Positions 15,672 to 24,857 are shown, numbered from the stretch's first letter. The stretch: DNA of 64,000 nt from Candidatus Gastranaerophilales bacterium (GCA_947624325.1 CANQJT010000002.1:1-64000); one strand, 5' to 3'. Translations and numbers: made by a program. Notes: generated by a model not told the origin, from the letters alone.

Positions 15672-17090
15672 ATGCCCTATATGGACGCAGTTAAAATTTA
15701 TAATGAAATTATGAAAAAGCTAAAAACAGTAAAATCGAATACAGGAAATAAATTTTATACGGACTTAACTTTTAAAACTATTGAGCTTATTAAATCAACG
15801 GTTAATTTAAGTTCCGATTCTCCTTTTTATTTATTATCTTGGTATAGATTAAGGCAAATATTTTTAAATAACGGTAGAATTTTTATTGCCAAAATTGATT
15901 TTGATTATGATGAAAACCATAATCCGATTTTAGAAAGTGCAAAATTAACCGAATTATCCGAAATTAAAATATACTATAGTTCAGAAATATTTACGGATAT
16001 TGATATAGATATAATCATAAAAAATGATGAAGGTTCACTATGGTTTGAGGAAATTATGAATTGGCTTGAAGAACCTTCCGAAATTAACCGAGAAGTTGAC
16101 CTAAGATACCATGAAATTATTAAGTTCTTAAAAAAGTATAAGAAAGAAACTTTTAAAACAGATAAATATTTATTTTACCCAAAAGCCGACGGGGATTCTA
16201 ATTTTACTTTCAATATCTATGCTTGTGATTTAAAAAACGAAGTTGAAATGAAATTATATATTCCTGATAAAACGGTTGAACAAGATTACGAACGGATAAA
16301 TATTACACCCCAGACATCCAATGATATATTAATTGATGATTTAGGAAATAAAATTTCCGCTTATCAAAAAAGACAGGTTAAGAAAGCTTTTTTAGAATAT
16401 GCTAATCAAATTAATGAGGAATACAATATAAAAAACTATTGGCTTATGGAGCTTGTTAAACTTACAATATCTCCCATTGATGAATTACATGAGTGGAGCT
16501 GCCACAGGGTTTTTTGCAATACAGGCAAATTTTCTAATATCTGGGTATATGATTTTCCAAGTAAAAAAGAAGAACCTTCTTTTATGATAACAGATGAAAA
16601 TATGATAAAAGTTGCGGTGCTTGATTTTAAGAACTCAAAGTATCATTTTGAAGATATTTATAAAAGAGGTAATGTAAAAAGAAAAAGCTGGAAATTGTAT
16701 GAAGATTATATGGAAGAACTTATTGAATTTTTAAACTCTCCAAGTTCAAAAGCTGAAATCATACAAAAAGGAAGCTATTATGACGCATATAAAAAATACG
16801 TTAAAACGAACTGGCAGCAGTTAATTTTTGAATACAACCATAATACGGCAGGCTGGGGCTGGGGCAAAACAGGTTTTGATGTACCGCCTCAAATCGATAT
16901 CGATAGATGTGCTGATGTTGAAGCTCTGCCTTTTAATTTACCCATTCCTAATTATATGGAGCTTGCAAAAGGTTTTAATGAGGAAAACGACCTTGGTGCG
17001 GCAGCTAAAGAACTATTAAAACCCGAAAATATTATGGGACCTTTTAACTCGGTAGAAAAAATGATGAAAAGTCTTTTAGATGAAGAATAG
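15672..17090 (+). CDS. Unknown protein, paralogue A (472 aa)
   Basis: I do not recognise this family. The product is soluble, with no signal peptide. From about residue 145 it aligns by eye with the 395-residue protein encoded at 17369-18556: IIKFLKKYKKETF versus VIKFLQNYKKDTF, then YLFYPKADGD versus YLFYAKRDND, then KISAYQKRQVKKAFL versus KLSPYQILQCKKAFL, then TNWQQLIFEYN versus TNWQRLIMAYN, and LPIPNYMELA versus LPMSDYTKLA. The C-terminus adds about 45 residues. ATG 15681 is an alternative start; neither has a good Shine-Dalgarno site, so translation may be nearly leaderless. It is the first gene of the 15.7-18.6 kb unit. Confidence 0.75.
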   Translation: MPYMDAVKIYNEIMKKLKTVKSNTGNKFYTDLTFKTIELIKSTVNLSSDSPFYLLSWYRLRQIFLNNGRIFIAKIDFDYDENHNPILESAKLTELSEIKIYYSSEIFTDIDIDIIIKNDEGSLWFEEIMNWLEEPSEINREVDLRYHEIIKFLKKYKKETFKTDKYLFYPKADGDSNFTFNIYACDLKNEVEMKLYIPDKTVEQDYERINITPQTSNDILIDDLGNKISAYQKRQVKKAFLEYANQINEEYNIKNYWLMELVKLTISPIDELHEWSCHRVFCNTGKFSNIWVYDFPSKKEEPSFMITDENMIKVAVLDFKNSKYHFEDIYKRGNVKRKSWKLYEDYMEELIEFLNSPSSKAEIIQKGSYYDAYKKYVKTNWQQLIFEYNHNTAGWGWGKTGFDVPPQIDIDRCADVEALPFNLPIPNYMELAKGFNEENDLGAAAKELLKPENIMGPFNSVEKMMKSLLDEE

Positions 17091-17113
17091 TAACAAATAT
17101 AAAGGTGAGAATT

Positions 17114-17365
17114 ATGCAAGAATTTATTGTTAAAGGACAAGTTGAAGAAAAAATCGAAGAATTAAAAAATTTTATTGAAAATGCACCGAAAGAAAATGAA
17201 GTTCAAATGATAGTTAATACCGGTGCAGATATAAAATTAAGCGAAGTCAGTACTGAAATTACTAAAATTTCTCAATTATTTGATAAAAATAGACTGGTGA
17301 ACTTTAATGTTAACGCAGATAAGGATTTAGGCAAAAAAGAAATAATAATAACAATAAGAATATAG
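17114..17365 (+). CDS. Small unknown protein (83 aa)
   Basis: ATG 17114 follows AAAGGTGAG at a good distance; a GTG nine bases upstream is less likely. The product is soluble and mixed alpha/beta (QEFIVKGQVEEKIEELKNFI, then a hydrophobic strand, ending in KEIIITIRI). No family is recognised. It lies between the two paralogous genes (23-bp and 3-bp gaps), so it is part of the same transcript and perhaps a partner of that family. Confidence 0.65.
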   Translation: MQEFIVKGQVEEKIEELKNFIENAPKENEVQMIVNTGADIKLSEVSTEITKISQLFDKNRLVNFNVNADKDLGKKEIIITIRI

Positions 17366-17368
17366 ATT

Positions 17369-18556
17369 ATGAGCGTAAAATCACAATTAAAATATAAAGA
17401 TGAATACTGTACGGAATTTGTTTTAAAACAAATTGAGACCGTAAAAAAATACTTCGGCATTAACGGTTCAAAAAGGGTATATGCCTTAGACCGCTGGTGT
17501 CGAAGGGAATATTTTTTATGCGAGGATAAAATTTATGTTATTTGTTTTGACTATACGGGAGAAAAATACCCTTATATACCGATAATAGAATCTGCTTATG
17601 TAATCACATTTAATGATAAAGAGATTATTAATTTTAACACCGTTATCCCTGATGATACGACACCAAAAATCAGAACAGAAAAAAGCAGGATATATGGGAC
17701 ATATAAAATTGATGAAACAAAAACAATATATACTAAAGAAGATTTTCTGATTTGGTTAAATTCACCCTGTGAAACTACGGATATTGTAAGTGTTACATAT
17801 AGAAAAGTAATAAAATTTTTGCAAAATTATAAAAAAGATACATTTAATCAAGGCAGATATTTATTTTATGCCAAAAGAGATAACGATTTAACTTGGCTTT
17901 ATTTTGTCTATGCTTATGATACAAAAACTAAAACAGAACTCAAAATATACGTTGATAGCTGTTTTGATACAAAACTCCCTGAAAAATTAAACCAAATTTA
18001 TGTAAAAGATTTATCGGGTAAATTATCACCTTATCAAATATTACAGTGCAAAAAAGCATTTTTAAAATATTGTACTCAAGAGTGCAGAGAACTAAAAGCA
18101 CCTAATTTCTATGCTATGGAATTTGTTAAACAATGTATTCAGCCTATTGAAATGCATAAAGGCTGGGCTGTAAATATTCCTTTTAGTAATCCTAATTGCG
18201 AGTTTACCAGAAACATTTGGATAGATGATGATTTAAAATATGACGGCAAACCTTATTTTGTTATGACAGAGGGGAAAAACGAATGGCTTAGTACAAAAGC
18301 CTGTGCAATAGACTTTTTTAAACCGCAATACAAATCAAAAAAACCTTATATATCAGGCTGTTTCAAGAGAAATCATTGGAACTTGGATAAAGAAACACTG
18401 GAAAAATTAATTAACTTTTTAAAAAGCCCTTACGATAATCAAAAAAATGCTCATACAAACTGGCAAAGGTTAATTATGGCGTACAATGAAAATTTTTACG
18501 GCAGAGATGAATTGCCGATGGATTTACCAATGTCTGATTATACGAAACTTGCATAA
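17369..18556 (+). CDS. Unknown protein, paralogue B (395 aa)
   Basis: This is the paralogue of the 472-residue protein upstream, with the same conserved C-terminal two thirds and a different N-terminus containing LDRWCRREYFL. A tyrosine/tryptophan-rich stretch and several cysteines are conserved in position. The RWCRREY motif resembles TRWCKREY in the N-terminal part of the PD-(D/E)XK protein at 9454-11157, which may hint at a shared small module. No catalytic motif is evident and I assign no function. The gene begins 3 bp after the small gene and ends just before the next island operator. Confidence 0.75.
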   Translation: MSVKSQLKYKDEYCTEFVLKQIETVKKYFGINGSKRVYALDRWCRREYFLCEDKIYVICFDYTGEKYPYIPIIESAYVITFNDKEIINFNTVIPDDTTPKIRTEKSRIYGTYKIDETKTIYTKEDFLIWLNSPCETTDIVSVTYRKVIKFLQNYKKDTFNQGRYLFYAKRDNDLTWLYFVYAYDTKTKTELKIYVDSCFDTKLPEKLNQIYVKDLSGKLSPYQILQCKKAFLKYCTQECRELKAPNFYAMEFVKQCIQPIEMHKGWAVNIPFSNPNCEFTRNIWIDDDLKYDGKPYFVMTEGKNEWLSTKACAIDFFKPQYKSKKPYISGCFKRNHWNLDKETLEKLINFLKSPYDNQKNAHTNWQRLIMAYNENFYGRDELPMDLPMSDYTKLA

Positions 18557-18558
18557 AA

Positions 18559-18592
18559 TATGACCGAAACTGGCGTGTATTACTGTTATAAT
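18559..18592 (+). promoter_or_regulatory. Island operator/promoter, WG operon
   Basis: TATGAC (18559-18564), 7 bp, GGCGTG (18572-18577), TATAAT at 18587-18592. It precedes the 717-residue gene by 53 bp. The right arm is the least conserved of the set. Confidence 0.5.
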
Positions 18593-18645
18593 AAAGAACA
18601 TATTACATAAGTCCGAAGCGGACTTAAAATGCTCTCAGGTGAATT

Positions 18646-20799
18646 ATGGTTAAAGAAAAAGAATACAGTTTTATGTCAATCGAACACGTAGAGTTTAATT
18701 TTGACCTGTGTGAAGAAAGAGAGGGATTTTTATCCGAATTAGAAAAATCTGTCCCAAAACATGTGGAAGAATTTAATTCAAAAGGCAGTTATTGGGATAT
18801 AAAACAAGATAATATCGTATCTTGTTTTAATCTTTGTATTAACGGCGGAAAATTACATACAGCAGATTATTGCGGAGCATTTATCTCTGATTTTTTAGAC
18901 TTTCTTCCTCAAGCAGCTTACAACAATGACAAAAATTTAATCTGCGGTTTTGATTGTGAATCGCAATTTGATTGTTTAACTATAAGACCTGTTGATAATG
19001 AGTTGATTAGAGTAAGCACTTTTACAAATTGCTCCCGCCGTCCTAAAATTCAATCCGACATTATTATAAAAAAAGATACTTTTCTTAAACAAATATTAGA
19101 TATACTTTTAAAAATTAAAAAAGATACCGAAAAAAAAGATAAGGGAAAACCCAATAGACGCTTGAATTGGATAAATAAAGCAATAGATAATCTTCAATTA
19201 TATTTTGAAAATCCGAATGCTTTTAGAGAACAATATACCCCTGTACATTATGCAAGAGTTTTTGATATAGCATACAAAGATTTAGACGGCATATGGAAAT
19301 TTTATTTATGTTCCGATAATGATGAAAAGTGTGAGCCTGAATATTGGGAAAAACAAAAACAAGAAGGTAAGATTTTCGATTATGACTGGGAAGAGCAGGA
19401 TAGCGAGTATTTAGCTAAAATGGATTACGAAAAACAAATATCCGTACCGATTACAAAAGAAGAGCTCAAAGACATAATGGAAACAGATATGTCAAACAGG
19501 CTCGAAAAAAATTGGGTATATTCAACATTAACGAAAAACTGGTATTCTACAAATGAAATTATGCCCGAACCTAAAGAACAACTTAACATAATTCATACAA
19601 GACTCAGCTATAATGTTGAAATTGATTTAGAATCATATCCTCGTAATGAAGATGAAAAGTTAAGGTCTTATATAAATGATACTTATGATGAAAACGGTAA
19701 TTTGTATGAAGATGAGGATGATTGGGGATATTTAAGATGTTGGCTTGTTGTTAAAGATGTTAATTCAACTGTTTGCAGATTTCAATTTGATTACAGAAAT
19801 AATTCAAAAATCCGCACTGCTTTAAATAAAGCTAAAAAAGGCGAATATGTAAGATTTGATTTAGGCGGTTATCAATATGATAAAATGCACATCTGGAATA
19901 AGAAATGGGATAATCCTAATAGTAAAGACGAAGATGATATTGCTGTTGCTTGCTATAATGAAACAGAAAAAGATTGCGAGGATATACAACAATTTTATAT
20001 TCTGGCGGGCAAATGCTTCATAGACTGTTTTCTTAATGCCTTAGATGAAATTGAACACAAAATCAATGTAGTTAAAAATGCTATGAAATCTGCCAAAAAA
20101 TTGAAATTAGAAAGTAAATTTAAAACAGGCAAAAAATATAACAATAAAATAGAGTATTTAGAAAATTTTATAGGCGGTTATGCCTGCGTTCATAAAGATT
20201 CTCTTGACGGTTGGGGTATTATAAACAAGAATTTTGAATGGGTGATAAAACCCGAATCGGTAACAATATATGGTGAAGAACATCCGAGATACGGAAAAGA
20301 AATAAAAGGCTGGATTGTAAAATACACCTATCTGCACAATATCGACGGTAAACTCTTTATCGCTCAAAAACAAGATAAAAAGCAATTTGTAATTGATATT
20401 AAGGGGGATATTCAAATCCCTCACATCAGCGATAAGGTTTATTATAAATACTTAAATAACGAATTATATTTCGCCTTTGTCGATAGCGATAAAACATATA
20501 TTACAAATTCCAAAGGAAAAGATATATTAACTTTAGATTTTGAAATCGGGGAAGAGTTTTATTTGTTTGATGAAATCATTATAGCCTCTAAAGATAATAA
20601 ATTCGGTATTATCAATTGGAAAGGAAAAATCTTAATTGATTTTATATTCTCTGATATTAAGCCTTTAAGTGATAATTTAGATTTTATTCCCGTAAAATAT
20701 ATGGAAATTTGGGGTTTTGTCAATAAAAAAGGCAAAATCGTTGATATGAAAATAAAAGAACAGTCTGAAGCAGACTTAAAACACAATCAGGTAAAATAA
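18646..20799 (+). CDS. Large unknown protein with C-terminal WG repeats (717 aa)
   Basis: The first 480 residues are unrecognised: an acidic, Trp/Cys/Tyr-rich region with DDWGYLRCWLVVKD near residue 360 and a helical segment ending in KKLKLESKFK. From about residue 500 there are WG (KWG-type) repeats: GWGIINKNFEWVIKP, KFGIINWKGKILIDFIF and IWGFVNKKGKIVD. WG repeats form beta-propeller-like binding scaffolds in many bacteria, often fused to effector domains, but their ligand is unknown here. The next gene starts 2 bp after the stop and is itself nearly all WG repeats, so the two act together. The start has AGGTGAA as a modest Shine-Dalgarno site. Confidence 0.75.
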   Translation: MVKEKEYSFMSIEHVEFNFDLCEEREGFLSELEKSVPKHVEEFNSKGSYWDIKQDNIVSCFNLCINGGKLHTADYCGAFISDFLDFLPQAAYNNDKNLICGFDCESQFDCLTIRPVDNELIRVSTFTNCSRRPKIQSDIIIKKDTFLKQILDILLKIKKDTEKKDKGKPNRRLNWINKAIDNLQLYFENPNAFREQYTPVHYARVFDIAYKDLDGIWKFYLCSDNDEKCEPEYWEKQKQEGKIFDYDWEEQDSEYLAKMDYEKQISVPITKEELKDIMETDMSNRLEKNWVYSTLTKNWYSTNEIMPEPKEQLNIIHTRLSYNVEIDLESYPRNEDEKLRSYINDTYDENGNLYEDEDDWGYLRCWLVVKDVNSTVCRFQFDYRNNSKIRTALNKAKKGEYVRFDLGGYQYDKMHIWNKKWDNPNSKDEDDIAVACYNETEKDCEDIQQFYILAGKCFIDCFLNALDEIEHKINVVKNAMKSAKKLKLESKFKTGKKYNNKIEYLENFIGGYACVHKDSLDGWGIINKNFEWVIKPESVTIYGEEHPRYGKEIKGWIVKYTYLHNIDGKLFIAQKQDKKQFVIDIKGDIQIPHISDKVYYKYLNNELYFAFVDSDKTYITNSKGKDILTLDFEIGEEFYLFDEIIIASKDNKFGIINWKGKILIDFIFSDIKPLSDNLDFIPVKYMEIWGFVNKKGKIVDMKIKEQSEADLKHNQVK

Positions 20800-20801
20800 T
20801 T

Positions 20802-22013
20802 ATGAATAAATACCAGTTAAGTAATTTTAAAAATAATAAAGCATTTATACACAAAGATGATGCAACAGGATACGGCCCGAGAATTTGTATCAATACAAAA
20901 GGTGAAAAGCTCTTTGAACTTCCCGATAAAGATATGATTGTCGATGAATTTGAAGATGAAGATGTTGCTTTTGTTGCAAACGACAAGGGTTTATATGCTC
21001 TTATGGATAATAAAGGTAAATTTTTAACGGATTTTATATATAGCCGTATCCTTAGCGGAAGCGAAGATGGATTATTTGAAGTAAAAAGAAACGGAAAACA
21101 TGGACATATTGATACACAAGGCAGAGAAATAATACCTTGTATGTATGGAGATGGATGTTATTTTTCGGAAGGTGTAGCAGCCGAATGCTTGAATAACAAA
21201 TGGGGAATGATTGATTACTTTAATAAAACCGTTATTCCTTTTGAATATGATGATATTAATATATGCAAAAGTAATATTATTCCTGTGTGCAAGAACGGGA
21301 AATGGGGGTTAATAAATAAAAAAAATGAAATTTTGGTTGATTTTTTATACGATGATATATACAGTTGGGGTACAAGAAAATGCAGGAGTGTTACCGCCCG
21401 TAAAGGCTCAAAATACGGTCTTATAGACAGATACGGGAATGTTATTGAAGATTTTATTTATGACAATATTGAATTGGCTTGTGATTCTGACGATAATATC
21501 GGAGAATATTTAGTCATCTCAAAAGAAAACAAAAAAGCCTTATATTCAGCGGTTAATAATAATTTTTTAACAGATTTTATATATGATGAAATAGGTTATT
21601 TCTCCGAAAACAGAATTCTTGCAAATAAAAATAAAAAAACAGGCTATCTTGATATACAAGGGGAAGAAGTTATCCCGTTTATTTATGATATAGACTCTAA
21701 AAATGACTTTAATGAAGGAATAACGGTATTGAAAAAAGACGGGGAATATGGTGCTGTGGACATATTTGGAAATAATGTTATACCTTTTGGTCAATACGAG
21801 AAACTGGGAGAATGCCGAGAAGGTCTGATATATGCAGCTGATTTTGACGGACAAAACGGATATATTGATAATAAAGGGGAAGTTGTAATACCTTTTGGCA
21901 AATATCAAAATAGCTTTATAGGTTTCAATGAAGGCTTTTCAATTTCTTATGATGAAAAATTTGGCAGTGTATATATTAATAAAAAATGTGAAATTTTAAA
22001 ATTAAAGGTATGA
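20802..22013 (+). CDS. WG-repeat protein (403 aa)
   Basis: About ten degenerate WG repeats fill the whole chain, for example KHGHIDTQGREIIP, KWGMIDYFNKTVIPFEYDDI, KWGLINKKNEILVDFLYDDI and KYGLIDRYGNVIEDFIYDNI, with a period of 40-50 residues. There is no signal peptide, so it should be cytoplasmic. It follows the 717-residue gene by 2 bp and precedes the 249-residue gene by 4 bp. A binding or scaffold role is typical of the fold; the partner is not known. Confidence 0.85.
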   Translation: MNKYQLSNFKNNKAFIHKDDATGYGPRICINTKGEKLFELPDKDMIVDEFEDEDVAFVANDKGLYALMDNKGKFLTDFIYSRILSGSEDGLFEVKRNGKHGHIDTQGREIIPCMYGDGCYFSEGVAAECLNNKWGMIDYFNKTVIPFEYDDINICKSNIIPVCKNGKWGLINKKNEILVDFLYDDIYSWGTRKCRSVTARKGSKYGLIDRYGNVIEDFIYDNIELACDSDDNIGEYLVISKENKKALYSAVNNNFLTDFIYDEIGYFSENRILANKNKKTGYLDIQGEEVIPFIYDIDSKNDFNEGITVLKKDGEYGAVDIFGNNVIPFGQYEKLGECREGLIYAADFDGQNGYIDNKGEVVIPFGKYQNSFIGFNEGFSISYDEKFGSVYINKKCEILKLKV

Positions 22014-22017
22014 AATT

Positions 22018-22767
22018 ATGACGGTTAAGCAATATAGAATAGTTACAAAAAGCAAGCATTTCATTTATTTTGTCACGGAAGTTGATGACAATAAAAACTG
22101 GTGCTTAAAAGTTGCAGTTAAAAAAAGGTTTAAAAGCAAATTTAAAAAAGCCTCTGTTGATGAAATAACAGGATATAACGTGATATTAAAGATTATACTG
22201 TCTTTGCCGCATACCCCTCATTATATGAGATTTAATTCATATAAAGACAGCCCCTATAAATATATGGAACTGGACATACCCTATAGAAATGAGATTAATA
22301 AGGCGATTAAAAAAACTTATACAACCTATGAAAATGAATCTATACCGTTTTATGATTATGCTCTTGTTCAATGGGAAGATTTAAACGATAAAGAAAGATT
22401 TTTCCTATATGAAACACCAAATCAAGAGATGAGGTGGTTTACCGAACCCATCAGTAAAAAAACATCGGGATTATGCATGAATGTTGAATTGGCACTGCAG
22501 CCTATGGGTAAAATTGTCAATCAACCGCCATATCTCATAGTTCAAAATGATTACGAGGATAAACAAAATCTGAATTGGGTAAAAGTCAGACTGGATGGAA
22601 GTGTCGTTGACGATAAAAAACTTATATTTAAAGAAGATGAAATAAATGAGCTTAAAACTTGGATTGAAATTAATAAATTGACTATTCTTCTTTATTGGAC
22701 ACAGGAAGAAATAGATTATAGAAATAGCATTAAAAAAATAAAATCTATATCCGATACTCAAAACTAA
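22018..22767 (+). CDS. Unknown protein (249 aa)
   Basis: Third gene of the WG operon, 4 bp after the WG-repeat gene. The product is soluble and basic in its first third (WCLKVAVKKRFKSKFKK), with aromatic-rich motifs (ELDIPYRNEI, QEMRWFTEPISKK). I recognise no family or catalytic motif. Its position suggests that it works with the two WG proteins. Confidence 0.7.
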   Translation: MTVKQYRIVTKSKHFIYFVTEVDDNKNWCLKVAVKKRFKSKFKKASVDEITGYNVILKIILSLPHTPHYMRFNSYKDSPYKYMELDIPYRNEINKAIKKTYTTYENESIPFYDYALVQWEDLNDKERFFLYETPNQEMRWFTEPISKKTSGLCMNVELALQPMGKIVNQPPYLIVQNDYEDKQNLNWVKVRLDGSVVDDKKLIFKEDEINELKTWIEINKLTILLYWTQEEIDYRNSIKKIKSISDTQN

Positions 22768-22788
22768 GATTTACTTTATGTGACTAAA

Positions 22789-22822
22789 TACGACCAAAAT
22801 AGACATAACAATAAATTATAAT
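22789..22822 (+). promoter_or_regulatory. Island operator/promoter, rtcB unit
   Basis: TACGAC (22789-22794), 7 bp, GACATA (22802-22807), TATAAT at 22817-22822. With the 15.6-kb site it is the best match to the consensus. It lies 16 bp before the rtcB start. Confidence 0.6.
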
Positions 22823-22838
22823 AAGAAAAAGGCAGAAT

Positions 22839-23957
22839 ATGAAAGAAATACAAGGTAAATATACCAAAGCAAAAATATTCACTGATAACATTGAAGAAAG
22901 TGCAATAAAGCAAGTTGAAGATATATGCAATCATCCTATTTTTGAAGATTGCAAAATTAGAATTATGCCTGACGGTCATACGGGAAAAGGCTGTACAATA
23001 GGGTTTACTTCAACTCTGCCTAAAAACGGAGAAATCATACCAAATATAATAGGGGTTGACCAATCTTGCGGTATGCTCACGATTAAACTTAAAGAATGTA
23101 AGACACTTAGAGATTATCTGAAATTAGATAAAGTAATAAGGCAGTATATTCCGACAGGTTTAAGAGGAAGAAAAACAATATCAGCTTTAGTTCCCGAAGA
23201 ATTAAAAGAAGAAGTAATCAGATATAATAAAGATTATTTAAAACGAGGTGCTAATGATGACCTGTTAAAAATCGGCTCACTCGGGGCGGGTAATCATTTT
23301 ATTTCAATAGAAAAAGGGCAGACAGGCACTTACTTAATTATTCATAGCGGAAGCAGAGATTTTGGAAATAAAATGGCTGTTTATTTTCAACAAAAAGCTA
23401 TTGAAACTAATTTATATAATGAGGGAGAACTAAAACAGCTTTCATATTTAAAAGGTGATGATACTCTTGACTATTTGAATTGTGCGAAAGTGTGCAGAGA
23501 ATATAGCCATTATAGCCGTTATATTATGGCAAAAGAGATTTTGGATAATATGGGCTGGAGCGAAATTGAAGCCTTTGAAACAATCCATAACTATATTGGA
23601 GAAGATAACATAATAAGAAAAGGGGCAATATCAGCGAAAAAGGGAGAAAAGGCTTTAATTCCGATTAATATGGCATACGGAAGTTTTATTGTAATAGGCA
23701 AAGGCAACGAAGATTGGAATAATTCAGCTCCACATGGGGCAGGAAGATTATTTTCAAGAACAAAAGCAAAAGAAGTATTAACAATGAAAGAATATAAAGA
23801 AAGTATGAAAGGTATTCACAGCACTTGTATAACGACGGGAACAATAGATGAAAGTCCTATGGCATATAAAAACGGGGATGAAATAAAAGAACTGATAACA
23901 CCCACTGCCAATATAATCGACCATTTAATCCCCGTATATAATTACAAGGCAAGTTAA
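22839..23957 (+). CDS. rtcB: RtcB-family RNA ligase
   Basis: RtcB joins RNA 2',3'-cyclic phosphate or 3'-phosphate ends to 5'-OH ends using GTP and Mn2+, and repairs cleaved tRNAs. This 372-residue protein has the metal-site motifs PDGHTGKGCTIGF, GVDQSCGM (the Cys and Asp ligands), GSLGAGNHF, IHSGSRDFG and the active-site HGAGRLFSR, with the guanylylation region near TTGTIDESPMAYKN. It is of the short class; the second motif reads DQSCGM where DIGCGM is usual. No rtcA or archease gene is near. It is followed by an HTH protein and preceded by an island operator. Repair of tRNA cut by an anticodon nuclease of a phage or toxin would fit the setting. Confidence 0.92.
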   Translation: MKEIQGKYTKAKIFTDNIEESAIKQVEDICNHPIFEDCKIRIMPDGHTGKGCTIGFTSTLPKNGEIIPNIIGVDQSCGMLTIKLKECKTLRDYLKLDKVIRQYIPTGLRGRKTISALVPEELKEEVIRYNKDYLKRGANDDLLKIGSLGAGNHFISIEKGQTGTYLIIHSGSRDFGNKMAVYFQQKAIETNLYNEGELKQLSYLKGDDTLDYLNCAKVCREYSHYSRYIMAKEILDNMGWSEIEAFETIHNYIGEDNIIRKGAISAKKGEKALIPINMAYGSFIVIGKGNEDWNNSAPHGAGRLFSRTKAKEVLTMKEYKESMKGIHSTCITTGTIDESPMAYKNGDEIKELITPTANIIDHLIPVYNYKAS

Positions 23958-23971
23958 AAAAGGAAATAAAA

Positions 23972-24316
23972 ATGAAATATTTAATAAGAGCAAATAAACT
24001 GGTATTTTCAGGCAATAAAGAAATAATAGTCAAATACATGTCTGATTTTTATAAGTCAGAATCAAAAGAGTGGCTTGATAAAGACGGCAACTGTAATGAC
24101 TTCGGTAAATTTAAATTATTTATAGGTTCTATGGGTTATGAAATAAAAGATAAAATTCCTGCCAGTTGCAGATGTGAAGGAACTGCGGTAAGTATAAGTG
24201 ATTTTAAAAGAGTATTTCAAGAAGAACATTTCTCTATTAAGAACACTGCGGAAAGATTACATATAACAGAAAGAATGGCAGCACAATTAGCAAGAAAATT
24301 AAAGCTAAGGAAATAA
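23972..24316 (+). CDS. Small protein with C-terminal HTH (114 aa)
   Basis: Starts 14 bp after rtcB, with AAGGAAA as Shine-Dalgarno site. The C-terminal 45 residues (FKRVFQEEHFSIKNTAERLHITERMAAQLARKLKL) form a likely helix-turn-helix. The N-terminal region is unrecognised. It is co-transcribed with rtcB and may regulate it. The reading continues in another frame just after the stop, so the protein may be truncated by a frameshift. Confidence 0.7.
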   Translation: MKYLIRANKLVFSGNKEIIVKYMSDFYKSESKEWLDKDGNCNDFGKFKLFIGSMGYEIKDKIPASCRCEGTAVSISDFKRVFQEEHFSIKNTAERLHITERMAAQLARKLKLRK

Positions 24317-24420
24317 AAATAAAATTAAATAAATGTATAGAATGGCATTTCTTAAAAAAAAATGAAACAAAAGAAGAAAGCATAAGATACTATTTAATAG
24401 ATATAAAAAAAGATGTATGA
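24309..24420 (+). pseudogene. Start-less coding remnant after the HTH gene
   Basis: Directly after the HTH stop, the +1 frame reads about 35 residues of plausible protein (CIEWHFLKKNETKEES, then YYLIDIKKDV) with no start codon. It could be the lost C-terminus of the HTH protein after a one-base indel, or part of a decayed gene. Confidence 0.3.
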
Positions 24421-24450
24421 TAAATCTTTTGATTTATTAGCGTACGTGTC

Positions 24451-24477
24451 GGACAGGCTATTTATAGTAGCCTGTCC
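24451..24477. terminator. Hairpin, possible terminator of the rtcB unit
   Basis: GGACAGGCTA and TAGCCTGTCC are perfect 10-bp arms around a 7-base loop. No immediate T run follows (the first is about 16 bases later), so it may be a weak terminator or a regulatory hairpin. Confidence 0.5.
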
Positions 24478-24586
24478 CTCTGTATAATATAATTTTTTAG
24501 AAACAGCATATCGTAGATTGTCATTGTACATCTTGCTCGTTGCTCCAAGTATATCAAGATATGCGATAGCTTGAAAGGAGCATATT

Positions 24587-24754
24587 ATGATTGAAAAAGA
24601 TTACAAGCTATATGGAACGAAATTTTTAAACTCAAAAACGCAAGAAATCGGACTATTAATTTGTTTATGGGAAAACAAATTCGCTGATAAAACAGTAGAT
24701 TGTCTTGGATTTCTTCCACGCTCGCAGTGTTTCGTTTTATGTCTTACGGCATAG
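24587..24754 (+). CDS. Short unknown ORF (55 aa), possibly truncated
   Basis: ATG 24587 has AAAGGAG in a good position. About 43 residues (MIEKDYKLYGTKFLNSKT and on) look like genuine protein. The last dozen are encoded by a GC-richer CGCTCGCAGTG stretch like the interspersed repeats, so the gene may have been cut by a repeat insertion. No family recognised. The rest of 24421-25030 holds only hairpins and the transposon-end-like site. Confidence 0.35.
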   Translation: MIEKDYKLYGTKFLNSKTQEIGLLICLWENKFADKTVDCLGFLPRSQCFVLCLTA

Positions 24755-24857
24755 TCAGCTCAATCTGCTCGCTATCCGGTCATTTCCGTACAGAAATCCG
24801 CTTTGCAACTTGCGTTGATAAAATAGACAAGCGATACAACATTGATATAAAACACCT

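Noticed and set aside
2948-24400. Intact prophage
   Set aside because: Only transposase-type genes are seen; there are no capsid, terminase, tail or lysis genes. A Mu-like phage to the left of the window cannot be excluded.
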